Assembly (NCBI RefSeq): GCF_003990915.1
Contig: NZ_BHXQ01000003.1
Coordinates: 186,001 to 250,000, forward strand
Source of the DNA: Chryseotalea sanaruensis
GTDB lineage: Bacteria; Bacteroidota; Bacteroidia; Cytophagales; Cyclobacteriaceae
Direction of reading: 5' to 3'
Length of the DNA: 64,000 bases
Both the position numbers and the translations under genes were made by a program. Below are positions 42,090 through 50,822 of the stretch, one piece after another (positions within the stretch are counted from its first letter, which is position 1; the number at the start of each line of letters is the position of its first letter). Under the pieces are notes generated by a model. It did no database searches. It saw only the letters and a program-made list of their open reading frames with translations, and was not told the origin of the DNA.

Positions 42090-43223
42090 GTGAGAGTTGC
42101 TATTGTTATTAATACGTCATGGAATATCTACAATTTTCGAATGAATTTTGTAAAAGCGCTTTTGGAGCAAGGCCATGAGGTGCACACTATTGCCCCAGAG
42201 GATGATTACACAAAACTTTTGACAGCGGTGGGATGTAACCATCACAATGTCTACATGGATAGCAGAGGTGCCAGTCCTTTAAAAGATTTTGCCCTGATGC
42301 TGGAGTTGACCATGCTTTACAAAAAAGTAAAACCAGATGTAATTCTTCATTATACAATCAAACCTAACGTGTATGGTTCAATGGCCGCTGCATTGGCAGG
42401 AATACCAGCAATTAACAATGTCTGTGGGTTAGGAACTGTTTTTTTGAAAGAAGGACTAGTGTCTAAAATTGCAAAGTTCTTATACAAGATTTCCTTTCGT
42501 TTCCCTAAAAAAGTGTTTTTCCAAAACCCGGATGACCTTCAGCTTTTTCTAGACAAGGCAATAATAAGAGATGACAAAACAGAATTACTTCCTGGGTCTG
42601 GTATAGATCTTAATCAATTTGAACCGCAGCCATTTAAACGCAACAACACATTTACTTTTCTTGTGGTGTCAAGAATACTTTTCGATAAAGGCATCATTGA
42701 ATATATTGAAGCTATTAAAATATTAAAAGCCAAGGGCGTAAATGCAAAGTTCCAATTACTTGGTGGTAAAGATCCTGAACATAAAAGAGGAATTCCATTG
42801 GTTGATATTGATAATTGGATATCGCAGGGACTTATTGATTACTTGGGTAAAACGAGTGATGTACGTCCATATCTAAGTGCTGCTGATTGTGTTGTATTGC
42901 CTTCTTATCGTGAAGGGTCACCGCGCTCGTTAATGGAAGCTGCTGCTATGAGTAAGCCAATAGTTACCACTAATGTTCCTGGTTGTAATCAGGTTGTAGT
43001 AGGCGGATTTAATGGTTTACTCTGCGAATCACACAATCCTGAAGATCTGGCGGATAAAATGCTGCAAATGATGGAGTTCTCTGATGTTTCACTACAATTA
43101 ATGGGTGAATGCGGTCGTAGAAAAATGGAGTTGGAGTTTAGTGATACAATTATTGTTGACCGTTATACAAGCGTGATGAAAAAGGTTGAACATGATGCAG
43201 TAGCAAAACTAATGGTGAGTTAA
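42090..43223 (+). CDS. Glycosyltransferase family 4 protein
   Basis: A 377-residue GT-B fold glycosyltransferase with GTG start. The N-terminal acceptor domain has the family-typical VKPDVILHYTIKPNVYGS, and the donor domain has VVSRILFDKGI, LLGGKD and the E-x7-E motif SYREGSPRSLMEAAAMSKPIV. It probably transfers a sugar from a nucleotide sugar to a lipid or polysaccharide. It stands alone, not in a polysaccharide cluster. Confidence 0.9.
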   Translation: MRVAIVINTSWNIYNFRMNFVKALLEQGHEVHTIAPEDDYTKLLTAVGCNHHNVYMDSRGASPLKDFALMLELTMLYKKVKPDVILHYTIKPNVYGSMAAALAGIPAINNVCGLGTVFLKEGLVSKIAKFLYKISFRFPKKVFFQNPDDLQLFLDKAIIRDDKTELLPGSGIDLNQFEPQPFKRNNTFTFLVVSRILFDKGIIEYIEAIKILKAKGVNAKFQLLGGKDPEHKRGIPLVDIDNWISQGLIDYLGKTSDVRPYLSAADCVVLPSYREGSPRSLMEAAAMSKPIVTTNVPGCNQVVVGGFNGLLCESHNPEDLADKMLQMMEFSDVSLQLMGECGRRKMELEFSDTIIVDRYTSVMKKVEHDAVAKLMVS

Positions 43224-43326
43224 AGGTACCCGAATACAAAAGTTCTGAATACTTTAATAACCGGTACTCAAAATTCAATTCGCGTTCATCAATGATTAGC
43301 GCATACTAATCATAACTGTAATAATT

Positions 43327-43638
43327 CTACTTTTTTGATTTACGGAACAACTGACGATCCATATAAAAAGTACCAAAGGGTAAAAGGCTTGAGAGGAAAA
43401 CAAGAATTATTTTAAGTAGTCCCCATCTAAAGTGAATAACCATTTCGGTTAAGCTGATACAAAAGCCAACGAAAAGAACACCATGTAACATACCTACAAT
43501 GCGAACAGCCATTGGCAAATCTGCAAGGTACTTAAGTGGCATGGCTATAAATAAAAGGATGATATAAGACCATCCCTCAATGTTAGCTATAAGTCTGAAT
43601 CGCTTTTGTGCAGGTGAAGAAGCTATTTCTGAATACAT
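43327..43638 (-). CDS. DUF3817 family membrane protein
   Basis: A 103-residue membrane protein with three helices and the DUF3817 pattern: RLIANIEGWSYIILLFIAMPLKY, then GMLHGVLFVGF and a C-terminal LLPFGTFYMDRQL. The family is found in many bacteria (YdzA/MisCB-like) and is of unknown function. A broken YjdM-like gene lies directly upstream. Confidence 0.9.
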   Translation of the reverse strand: MYSEIASSPAQKRFRLIANIEGWSYIILLFIAMPLKYLADLPMAVRIVGMLHGVLFVGFCISLTEMVIHFRWGLLKIILVFLSSLLPFGTFYMDRQLFRKSKK

Positions 43639-43645
43639 GGTCGAA

Positions 43646-43804
43646 TCAGGCTTTATTAGAAAACGCTTTTCTTAACACCATGGTATCACGTTTGATCACA
43701 CCAGAAAAACCGCTTACTTCTAAATCCTTTATAACAGTTACTGAATTACTGTCTTGTAGCACTGTGCTGTTGCTGTCTCTTACGTCCATAGTGAAATTAT
43801 TCAT
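43646..43804 (-). pseudogene. Remnant of a YjdM/PhnA-type gene
   Basis: A 52-codon frame starting MNNFTMDVRDSNS whose TVIKDLEVSGFSGVIKRDT matches the C-terminal domain of PhnA/YjdM proteins (typical: D-SVTVIKDL-VKGSS-VIK-GT). After that the expected middle (KVKNIRLV-GDH-IDCKIDG) is missing and the frame ends M-VLRKAFSNKA, which resembles the family's end. The N-terminal zinc ribbon is absent as well. I read it as a doubly deleted remnant; a short translated protein cannot be ruled out. Confidence 0.5.
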
Positions 43805-43846
43805 TTGGCAGCAAAGCAACGAAATTTTAAAGAATGAGAAAATCAA

Positions 43847-44197
43847 AATTTAATTTGATTAAACGTCTACTTATAGCGCTACAGCGGTTGTAAATCCCTT
43901 TTCGTGATTTTGAGTAACACATCTCAACAATTTTAAAAACAATAACCAATTAGTAATTAGAAGAATAAAATGTAAGGTGTGTAAAGTGAAGTAATAACAT
44001 AGATGAATAAAGGTTACTCAATCACATATCACTATCGTTCGTTAGGCTTAAATTAAACATGATAATTATCACCTAACGGCTGTTACTCTTTTCAAAGAAT
44101 CTATCTTTGCACCACTGCATATAAGATACTGATGCTTAACTGTTGCAGATTTTTTTATTGCAGGACGTAATTACTTTTTAAAATTTTACCCTGTTTA
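43847..44197. other. Intergenic region with promoter of the KAS III gene
   Basis: About 350 bp without a gene. CGTTAGG (44039-44045) and CCTAACG (44072-44078) form an inverted repeat. TATCTTTG at 44102-44109, followed by CACC, is a good -7 box and would give a leader of about 80 nt for the gene at 44198; the -33 TTG is not clear. A T-run (44150-44156) stands in the leader without a preceding strong stem. Confidence 0.55.
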
Positions 44198-45262
44198 ATG
44201 TACACATCTGTTATTATAGGTACTGGTTCCTTTATACCTGAAATCGAAATATCAAACGCTGATTTTTTACAACATACCTTTTACGAGAAGGCCGGAGAAC
44301 CTTCTTCAAAAAGTAATCAAAGTATCATTGATAAATTTTCAGAGATTACTGGTATTAAAGCAAGGCGCTATGCTAAACCAGATCAAAATGCATCAGATCT
44401 TGGAACGCTTGCAGCACAGGCAGCTATTACCAATGCACAAATTGATAAAGAAAGTATCGATTATATTATTGTTGCACATAATTTTGGTGACGTACGATAT
44501 AACAGTAATCAAACTGATATACTCCCTTCACTTGCCTCTAGAATTAAAGCAAAGCTGCACATAGAAAATCCGGATTGCGTTGCTTATGATGTACCCTTTG
44601 GTTGTCCGGGTTGGGTAGAGATTTTTATTCAAGCCAACTATTATATACGTTCAGGTGATGCAAAGCGCTGCCTGATAATTGGTGCCGACACTTTATCGCG
44701 TATGCTTGATCCGCATGATCGTGACTCGATGATCTATAGCGATGGCGCTGGTGCTGTTATTATTGAAGCACGGCCAAACAAAAGCAAAGGCCTGCTATCG
44801 CACAAGACACAGACGTATGCCTCTCAACATGCGTACTTACTTACGCTTGGCGAATCTTACGCAGACAACTCGAAGAAAGAATTATACATTAAAATGAATG
44901 GCAGGCGTGTATACGAGTTTGCCATAAGCCATGTACCAATGGCCATAAAAGTTGCACTCGATAAAGCTGGTGTAGCATTGAAGGATGTTAAAAAAATCCT
45001 GATTCATCAGGCAAACGAAAAAATGGATGAAGCCATTGTACTTCGATTGTATAAACTCTTTGACATAAATGAAGTACCAAAGGGTATTATGCCAATGACC
45101 ATCGGTTGGTTAGGTAATAGTTCAGTCGCAACCATTCCTACCATGCTTGATCTAATTCTCAATGATAAAATGCCTGATCAAAAAATAAATGAAGGCGATA
45201 TAGTCATTTTCGCCTCTGTAGGTGCGGGTATGAATATTAATGCCATTGTTTACCAATTCTAG
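44198..45262 (+). CDS. 3-oxoacyl-ACP synthase III family protein
   Basis: A 354-residue thiolase-fold enzyme with the KAS III triad: C136 in VPFGCPGW, H270 in LIHQANEKM and N307 in GWLGNSSVAT. FabH-type enzymes start fatty-acid chains by condensing acyl-CoA with malonyl-ACP. The sequence around Cys and its isolation from other fab genes suggest a paralogue rather than the main FabH, perhaps for a specialised acyl product. The stop codon runs into a hairpin. Confidence 0.9.
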   Translation: MYTSVIIGTGSFIPEIEISNADFLQHTFYEKAGEPSSKSNQSIIDKFSEITGIKARRYAKPDQNASDLGTLAAQAAITNAQIDKESIDYIIVAHNFGDVRYNSNQTDILPSLASRIKAKLHIENPDCVAYDVPFGCPGWVEIFIQANYYIRSGDAKRCLIIGADTLSRMLDPHDRDSMIYSDGAGAVIIEARPNKSKGLLSHKTQTYASQHAYLLTLGESYADNSKKELYIKMNGRRVYEFAISHVPMAIKVALDKAGVALKDVKKILIHQANEKMDEAIVLRLYKLFDINEVPKGIMPMTIGWLGNSSVATIPTMLDLILNDKMPDQKINEGDIVIFASVGAGMNINAIVYQF

Positions 45263-45290
45263 GTAGACACACAATGCTTTTGTGTCTACC
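45262..45290 (+). terminator. Hairpin at the end of the KAS III gene
   Basis: Perfect 10-bp arms GGTAGACACA (45262-45271) and TGTGTCTACC (45281-45290), beginning at the last base of the stop codon. No T-run follows, so it may be a 3' structure rather than a classical terminator. Confidence 0.6.
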
Positions 45291-45292
45291 AG

Positions 45293-45387
45293 ACGCGAGC
45301 ATCGGGTGGTAACATGAGCATCGTGTGGATACGCGAACATCGCGTGGATACGCGTACATCTAGTGGATACGCGAACATCGCGTATTT
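45293..45387. repeat. Five tandem 19-bp units with an ACGCGA...TCGCGT dyad
   Basis: Units at 45293, 45312, 45331, 45350 and 45369, each 19 bp. The third and fifth share the first 15 bases, ACGCGAACATCGCGT, a dyad with 6-bp arms and 3-bp centre. The array is unusually CG-rich for this genome and lies between the convergent KAS III and cold-shock genes. Confidence 0.9.
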
Positions 45388-45392
45388 ACAAA

Positions 45393-45851
45393 TTAAGGCG
45401 TAACCTTTACGCGTACTGCGTTTAAGCCTTTAAGTCCACGCTCTACTTCAAAAGTAACTTTGTCGTTTTCTTTGATTGGTCCAGTAAGTGCGTTGATGTG
45501 CACAAAAATGCTTTCCTGACTTTGTAAGTCTTTAATGAAACCGTAACCTTTAGAGTCGTTAAAGAAAGTAACCTTTCCTTTGCGAATGGCATCAGCCGGA
45601 TCAAGTTCTACATTATTACGTGCTCCCAACACAATGTCCTCTTCACGAATAATTGTTTTTTTCTTGGTAGGATCTGGGGGAGTAGATGTAATGTTACCAT
45701 TCTCATCCACATAGGCCAACATTTCATCGAGGTTGTTGCCATCTTTTGCATTGGCTTTACGATCCTCTTTACGTTGTTCTTTTTCTTTTCTTTTTTGAAG
45801 TTTTTTCTTCTCTGCTTCTTTTTTGCTAAAGGTCTCTTGTGATCTTGCCAT
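45393..45851 (-). CDS. Cold-shock domain protein with basic N-terminal extension
   Basis: A 152-residue protein. The last 65 residues are a cold-shock (OB-fold) domain with RNP1-like KGYGFI and RNP2-like IFVHI. The first 80 residues are a highly charged helix (many KKEAEKKKLQKRKEKE repeats) that may bind RNA or ribosomes. It is likely an RNA chaperone. The 5' leader can form a long hairpin (CCTTGCAG / CTGCAAGG, 45889-45949). Confidence 0.9.
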   Translation of the reverse strand: MARSQETFSKKEAEKKKLQKRKEKEQRKEDRKANAKDGNNLDEMLAYVDENGNITSTPPDPTKKKTIIREEDIVLGARNNVELDPADAIRKGKVTFFNDSKGYGFIKDLQSQESIFVHINALTGPIKENDKVTFEVERGLKGLNAVRVKVTP

Positions 45852-46249
45852 ACTTAATTTTGATGTTCCACTTTATTTTTAATGTTTTCCTTGCAGATGA
45901 GATGGGAGTCGGGAGATAATTCCCTCAAATAAAGAAAGGAACTGCAAGGTACTTGAATTAAGTGATTATTGCTAAAGCAAAAATGCCATAACCGCCCTCC
46001 ACAACATCTAAACCACAGGATTTTCTTAAAATTTTCACTTTTGACTTTAAAAATCAATTAAGAATCTTTCTAAACCCCGACAAGGTGTTTAATGCAAACC
46101 ATTTTAGTACGCCTAACCTTTTCATAACTCAACCTGCATTGAACAGGCCTAAACTTATACCTAAGTATTAACAGTCCGACTGTCTTCTTTATAAAAAGCA
46201 ACAGCCGGACGGATTTTAAGCAAGGGCAGGGTTAGCTAAATCGCTAATT
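45852..46249. other. Intergenic region upstream of the cold-shock gene, with hairpin copy C
   Basis: 398 bp without a gene. It holds the leader hairpin of the cold-shock gene (45889-45949, with an inner GGGA / TCCC) and, near the TonB receptor's 3' end, GTCCGACTGT (46174-46183) against ACAGCCGGAC (46201-46210), the third hairpin of the GACGGAT family (GGACGGATTTT follows). The middle is AT-rich with nothing further recognised. Confidence 0.6.
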
Positions 46250-48691
46250 TTAAAACTCAATAATAAAGCCAATGGTTGGTACAAAGAAGGGCGAATCGTC
46301 ATCCAACAATAATGGAATTGCATTTGAGCCATCCTGTTTTACCCGTAAACCATCAGTAGTAGTATAGCTGCCATCCGTATTTCGTTCAAAAGTATATTCT
46401 GCAGCCTGCGGGGTAGCACTACGGAATGCATTCTGTACATCCAGGTACAAATCGAAAGTGAACTGTTTATAATTCCATTTTTTATCTACCCGTAAGTCTA
46501 CTTGGTTAAAAGCATTAAGTCGTTGCGTGTTGAGTAATGCCAAATCACGTACACCTACCCCCTGGCTTAGGTAATTAGCTCGCGAAGCTTCCAGATCAAA
46601 AGGTGTGTATGGTGCCCCACCTGCGTAACGAAATTTGAGTCCCAATTCCCAGCCCTTCTTTAACTTTTTACCTAGCAGTGCTGAAACAAGATGTTGGTTA
46701 TCCCATGACGAAGGAACAAATACACCATTAGTTCCAGCAAATTCGCTTTTGTAATAAGTGTAGGCCAACACATAGAACAAACTTTTAGTAAGCTTCTTCT
46801 GTGCGAAAAGTTCAATGCCCAAGCTTCTTCCCTCTCCAGTGCTTGTTACCGCTTCATTACCAATAGCACCAAAGCTCGCCCCTTCATTAGCCAATGAAAT
46901 ACCACGGCTGATTGAAACAGGATAATTGCTGTATGATTTGTAAAAGCCTTCCAATGTAAATCGTAAACTCTCGTTCGGTAAAAATTCTACACCACCTACA
47001 TAATGGTCTGACTGTATGTATTTGTTGCTGCGATTTATGTAATCACCCTGCGTATTTTGGTAACCTAGTACGGTATAAATTGGTATTTTGTAATAACTAC
47101 CAACCGAAGCATTTACATTCCACTGGTTGTTGATAGCGTAGGATAAAGAAACCCTTGGCGATAATGTTTCTAATGGATTGTTACCATCATCGGTGAAGCT
47201 GTTCATATCGGTACGCACACCACCCGATACGCTAAAGCGATTATTAAAAAATGAACGGGTAGTTTGGAAAAAGGCACCATATTTCAAAAAATCTAATTCA
47301 GTATTGAAATCAAGCAGAATTTGTGGTTGAATCAAATTGTCACTTTCATCTCTTAATTCTTTTTGTAAAACGCTAAAAACATCATTCTTAAATTGAACAT
47401 ATTGAAACATTGCCCCGTAAGCATACTTCCACGCACCAATAGATTTGTTAACGTCTATTCGTAATTTATTTTCAATTTCATCGGAACGCGTTTTGAGGGT
47501 ACGCAAGGATTCATCTCCATTGTTGCCATCTTCAAACTTATCAAGTCTGTTGTCTAAATAATTTCTACTAACCGAAACATTCAAATAACCATTGTTGAGT
47601 AAATGCTTTAAGGCAAAACCTAGGGTATAGCTATTCTGGTTGATAAAAGGATTAGATCGCAGCGTGTATTCTTTTTCGGGTGTACTTTCTTTTGGAACAG
47701 CAAAACTGAATTCATCAATGGCACCGATGCCAATAGCTGTTAGTGATGTTTTAGCATTAAACTTATGGGTAACCTTATATTGAAAATCCCAATAGCTGGG
47801 ACGAATCGGTAAATCGATCAGTTTAAAAAAGGCCTGTAAATAAGACCTGCGTGCTGAAGCTAGAAAAGTGGTTTTAGATGAGATCGGACCATCAAATGTA
47901 GTAGCCAACTCTGTTCCACTTAAACGAATGTTACCTTGAATTCTTTCTGAATTACCATCGCGTTGTTTAAACTGAAATACAGATGATAACGGATTATCGT
48001 AGCGCGCATTGAAAGCACTTGTGCTTAAAGTAACATCTTCAATAAAGGAGACATTGAGAATACCTTGTGGCCCACCGGAACTACCCTGCGTAGTAAAGTG
48101 ATTGATAATGGGTACCTCAATACCATCGAGGTAAAAAACATTTTCATTTGGCGCTCCACCACGTATAATAATATCGTTACGCACCGTACCACCCGTTCCT
48201 CCACCAACACCGGGTAGCGATTGTATTACCCGCGATATATCAAAATTACCGCCCGGATTACTCTTGATTTCTTCTGTTGAGAGTTTTTGGATAGACAAGG
48301 GTGTTTCCAATGTTGCCACGGCTGCGGTCTTGCCAGCCTTCACCACTATTTCGTTTAGTGTGGTTAATTCTTCCTGTAGCTCAAAGTTGATAATGGCAAT
48401 GTTACCAGAGGTGAGTACGACATTATACTTTTTCACCTCGCGATAACCCACAAAAGTAGCTTTTAGCGTATAGCTACCCGTTGGTGCTGTTAGCTTATAG
48501 TTGCCTTCAATATCTGAAGAGGTGCCAATAATCGGGTTGCTGCCTTCAATAACAACGGAAACACCAATTAGTGCCTCCTGCGTGTTAGCATCCTTGATCT
48601 TACCTGAAATTGTTCCGCTTTGTGCCGATGCTATATCGGTTAAGCTTAAGAGAAGCAGAAAACTTACTGCTATGCCTAGTATGTTTTTCAT
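46250..48691 (-). CDS. TonB-dependent receptor
   Basis: An 813-residue outer-membrane receptor: signal peptide 1-23, carboxypeptidase-like regulatory domain about 25-110, plug about 125-235 (with RGGAPNENVFYLDGIEVPIINHF) and barrel ending PTIGFIIEF. The ligand is unknown. It is divergent from a MarR-type regulator; its -7 box TATGTTTG (48714-48721) and a candidate operator over the -33 region suggest that the regulator represses it. Confidence 0.9.
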   Translation of the reverse strand: MKNILGIAVSFLLLLSLTDIASAQSGTISGKIKDANTQEALIGVSVVIEGSNPIIGTSSDIEGNYKLTAPTGSYTLKATFVGYREVKKYNVVLTSGNIAIINFELQEELTTLNEIVVKAGKTAAVATLETPLSIQKLSTEEIKSNPGGNFDISRVIQSLPGVGGGTGGTVRNDIIIRGGAPNENVFYLDGIEVPIINHFTTQGSSGGPQGILNVSFIEDVTLSTSAFNARYDNPLSSVFQFKQRDGNSERIQGNIRLSGTELATTFDGPISSKTTFLASARRSYLQAFFKLIDLPIRPSYWDFQYKVTHKFNAKTSLTAIGIGAIDEFSFAVPKESTPEKEYTLRSNPFINQNSYTLGFALKHLLNNGYLNVSVSRNYLDNRLDKFEDGNNGDESLRTLKTRSDEIENKLRIDVNKSIGAWKYAYGAMFQYVQFKNDVFSVLQKELRDESDNLIQPQILLDFNTELDFLKYGAFFQTTRSFFNNRFSVSGGVRTDMNSFTDDGNNPLETLSPRVSLSYAINNQWNVNASVGSYYKIPIYTVLGYQNTQGDYINRSNKYIQSDHYVGGVEFLPNESLRFTLEGFYKSYSNYPVSISRGISLANEGASFGAIGNEAVTSTGEGRSLGIELFAQKKLTKSLFYVLAYTYYKSEFAGTNGVFVPSSWDNQHLVSALLGKKLKKGWELGLKFRYAGGAPYTPFDLEASRANYLSQGVGVRDLALLNTQRLNAFNQVDLRVDKKWNYKQFTFDLYLDVQNAFRSATPQAAEYTFERNTDGSYTTTDGLRVKQDGSNAIPLLLDDDSPFFVPTIGFIIEF

Positions 48692-48713
48692 GTATTTGAA
48701 ATTAAATAGGATG

Positions 48714-48721
48714 CAAACATA
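48714..48721 (-). promoter_or_regulatory. -7 box of the TonB receptor gene
   Basis: TATGTTTG, a full TAnnTTTG match, 22 bp upstream of the ATG. The -33 region coincides with the dyad at 48741-48756. Confidence 0.55.
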
Positions 48722-48740
48722 TTAAACGGATTATAATTTT

Positions 48741-48756
48741 AAAATGAAAACATTTC
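48741..48756. promoter_or_regulatory. Candidate MarR operator 1
   Basis: AAAATG-N4-CATTTC, a 16-bp dyad one base short of perfect, placed over the -33 region of the TonB receptor promoter. Confidence 0.5.
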
Positions 48757-48813
48757 AATAAAATTTAAAATACTGATTTACAGATATTTAAAAATAAATA
48801 TTTATGAAAATTT

Positions 48814-48829
48814 AAAATGTTATCATTTT
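48814..48829. promoter_or_regulatory. Candidate MarR operator 2
   Basis: Perfect 16-bp dyad AAAATG-N4-CATTTT just upstream of the regulator's likely start (48853). It shares both half-sites with the dyad at 48741. Confidence 0.55.
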
Positions 48830-48852
48830 ATTTGATACCTTTAGATATTGAA

Positions 48853-49503
48853 ATGAGTCATCAACCTTCCATATTACCGTTAGTAGAACAATGGGAAGCA
48901 TTTGTGAAAGCAAAGGCAGGAACAACTGTTGATGACTTTGCTAAATGGATTTTACTTAAAGAAAAACCTGAATCAATACCCACAAAAAACACAACACCTT
49001 TCTATGACCCTTTGTTACAAGAGGCGCAGTTGCAGGGCGATTATCCTGCCATTCCTACCAGTCAGGGTTTGGCTATACACATTGTAATACGTTTGTTTAA
49101 AGCGATACGCTTCTACTTTAAGCCTACTTTGCAAAAGCATGGCTTTAAAAGCCTTGAGGAGTTTTTGTTTTTAGCCACACTTAGTTGGAAAAACAATATC
49201 AGCAAGAAGACTTTATGCAGAACCAACATGACTGACATACCTACGGGTATCGATATCATTAAAAGATTGATTCAACAGGGTTTGGTAGGTGAGCAGGAGA
49301 ATCCGGAAGATAAGCGGGAAAAACTATTACTGGCAACCGATTTGGGTAAACAGAAGTTGTTTCAACTTTTCTCAGATCCTGAAGGATCAGCTGATGTTAT
49401 GGCTGACATGAACACTGAAGAACGCTTGATCTTTATGAGAATGATCGATCGACTTAACAACTTTCATACGAAAGTATATCACCAACAGATTGATGATAGA
49501 TAG
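48853..49503 (+). CDS. MarR-type winged-helix regulator
   Basis: A 216-residue regulator from the ATG at 48853; the frame is open to an ATG at 48817, but that one lies inside the operator dyad. The winged helix spans about 90-160 (FLFLATLSWKNNISKKTLCR, then GIDIIKRLIQQGLVGEQENPEDKREKLLLAT, the wing). The N-terminal 75 residues are a charged dimerisation region. Divergent from the TonB receptor gene, which it probably controls along with itself. Confidence 0.82.
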   Translation: MSHQPSILPLVEQWEAFVKAKAGTTVDDFAKWILLKEKPESIPTKNTTPFYDPLLQEAQLQGDYPAIPTSQGLAIHIVIRLFKAIRFYFKPTLQKHGFKSLEEFLFLATLSWKNNISKKTLCRTNMTDIPTGIDIIKRLIQQGLVGEQENPEDKREKLLLATDLGKQKLFQLFSDPEGSADVMADMNTEERLIFMRMIDRLNNFHTKVYHQQIDDR

Positions 49504-49529
49504 AGAATGACGCTGAGGAATTAGGTAAC

Positions 49530-49620
49530 CAATGCCGTTTAGTTAAGCCTTTTTTATTGCCTCACCTCCAGTCCTCTCCAAAGGAGTGGATGACTAAGAG
49601 AGCTTAACTAAATGACATTG
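49530..49620. mobile_element. MITE-like element with 19-bp terminal inverted repeats
   Basis: Ends CAATGCCGTTTAGTTAAGC (49530-49548) and GCTTAACTAAATGACATTG (49602-49620) match at 17 of 19 positions. The 53-bp middle holds CCTCTCCAAAGGAGTGG, itself a small hairpin, related to the core of the 61093 element. No ORF. Non-autonomous element or structured repeat. Confidence 0.65.
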
Positions 49621-49724
49621 AATTAGATAATTACAGAGAAGACCAACTTCCTTATTGCTGCTATGATGAAAAGCGGGAGACAGGAAAATAATTAACAACA
49701 GAAAGCAGCGATTCTATTTTCTTT

Positions 49725-50759
49725 TCAAAGAATCTTAATCAACTCTTTATTGATTCGTTTTACAAAGCTTGGCCCCTCATAAATAAAACCTGTGTACACT
49801 TGAATCAGATCTGCGCCTGCTTTCAATTTATCAATGGCATCTTGTGGTGTCATAATACCACCAACAGCAATAATTGGATAAGTGGGTCCAAAATTTTTTC
49901 TTAAATAAGCAATTACTTCAGTCGACCGTTGTGTCAGCGGCTTACCACTTAAACCACCTGCTCCCATCGCCTCCACTTCGGCAGCAGAAGTGCTCAATCC
50001 TTCTCTGGATATAGTGGTATTAGTTGCTATGATGCCATCTGTATTAGTTTCCTTCAAAATCTCAATTACATCATTCAACTGACTTTCTGTAAGATCCGGA
50101 GCGATTTTAAGCAATACTGGCTTGGGTGTGGACTTTGCGAGGCTCAAACCCTTTACATAAGATAATAGCTTTCGTAAAGGTTCCTTTTCTTGCAACTCTC
50201 GTAAACCAGGAGTATTCGGAGAACTCACATTGATTACAAAATAATCGACATGTGCATAAAGTTGTTCAAAACAATAAGCATAATCATCTAATGCATTCTC
50301 ATTAGGTGTTATTTTATTCTTACCAATATTACCTCCGACAATAATTTTAGAAGATCGTTTCTTCAAACGTTCTACAGCTTCAGCAACACCTCCATTATTA
50401 AAACCCATGCGATTAATAATGGCCTGATCTTTAGGCAAACGAAACAAGCGCGGCTTATCATTACCGGGTTGTGCTTTAGGCGTAAGCGTACCAATCTCTA
50501 TAAAACCAAAACCAAAAGCGGCCAGTTCATCAATCAATTTGGCGTCCTTATCAAAACCTGCTGCTAGTCCAACAGGATTTTTAAACGTAATACCAAAGAC
50601 CGTGCGCTCCAGTTTTGTATTCTCATAGTTAAATAAGCTGGAAACAATTGCTTTAAAACCAGGCACTTTTCCTTTTAAGGTGAGTAGACGAAATGTAAAA
50701 TGATGAACGTTCTCAGGATCGAAAAGGAAGAGAATGGGGCGGATGAACTGCTTATACAT
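49725..50759 (-). CDS. pyrD: Dihydroorotate dehydrogenase (quinone)
   Basis: A 344-residue class 2 enzyme that oxidises dihydroorotate to orotate in pyrimidine synthesis, passing electrons to the quinone pool. The N-terminal membrane-associated helices precede a FMN barrel with [22 protein letters not shown], the catalytic-Ser loop [11 protein letters not shown] and GVGGI-type phosphate site ([11 protein letters not shown]). The start lies 58 bp after the xerD stop on the same strand, with an AATTnnn array between. Confidence 0.96.
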   Translation of the reverse strand: MYKQFIRPILFLFDPENVHHFTFRLLTLKGKVPGFKAIVSSLFNYENTKLERTVFGITFKNPVGLAAGFDKDAKLIDELAAFGFGFIEIGTLTPKAQPGNDKPRLFRLPKDQAIINRMGFNNGGVAEAVERLKKRSSKIIVGGNIGKNKITPNENALDDYAYCFEQLYAHVDYFVINVSSPNTPGLRELQEKEPLRKLLSYVKGLSLAKSTPKPVLLKIAPDLTESQLNDVIEILKETNTDGIIATNTTISREGLSTSAAEVEAMGAGGLSGKPLTQRSTEVIAYLRKNFGPTYPIIAVGGIMTPQDAIDKLKAGADLIQVYTGFIYEGPSFVKRINKELIKIL

Positions 50760-50787
50760 TGCACAAATATAAGAATGATGATTCCTT

Positions 50788-50822
50788 AATTGTCAATTGT
50801 CAATTGATAATTGAGAATTAGC
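50788..50822. repeat. AATTnnn heptad array at the xerD stop codon
   Basis: Five heptads in step: AATTGTC, AATTGTC, AATTGAT, AATTGAG, AATTAGC. The last one contains the xerD stop codon. Same AATT-plus-three pattern as the AATTCTA array at 18346, and again placed directly behind a stop codon. Confidence 0.75.

Noticed and set aside
45293..45387. CRISPR-like array of short repeats
   Set aside because: Units are 19 bp and contiguous without unique spacers; no cas genes nearby.
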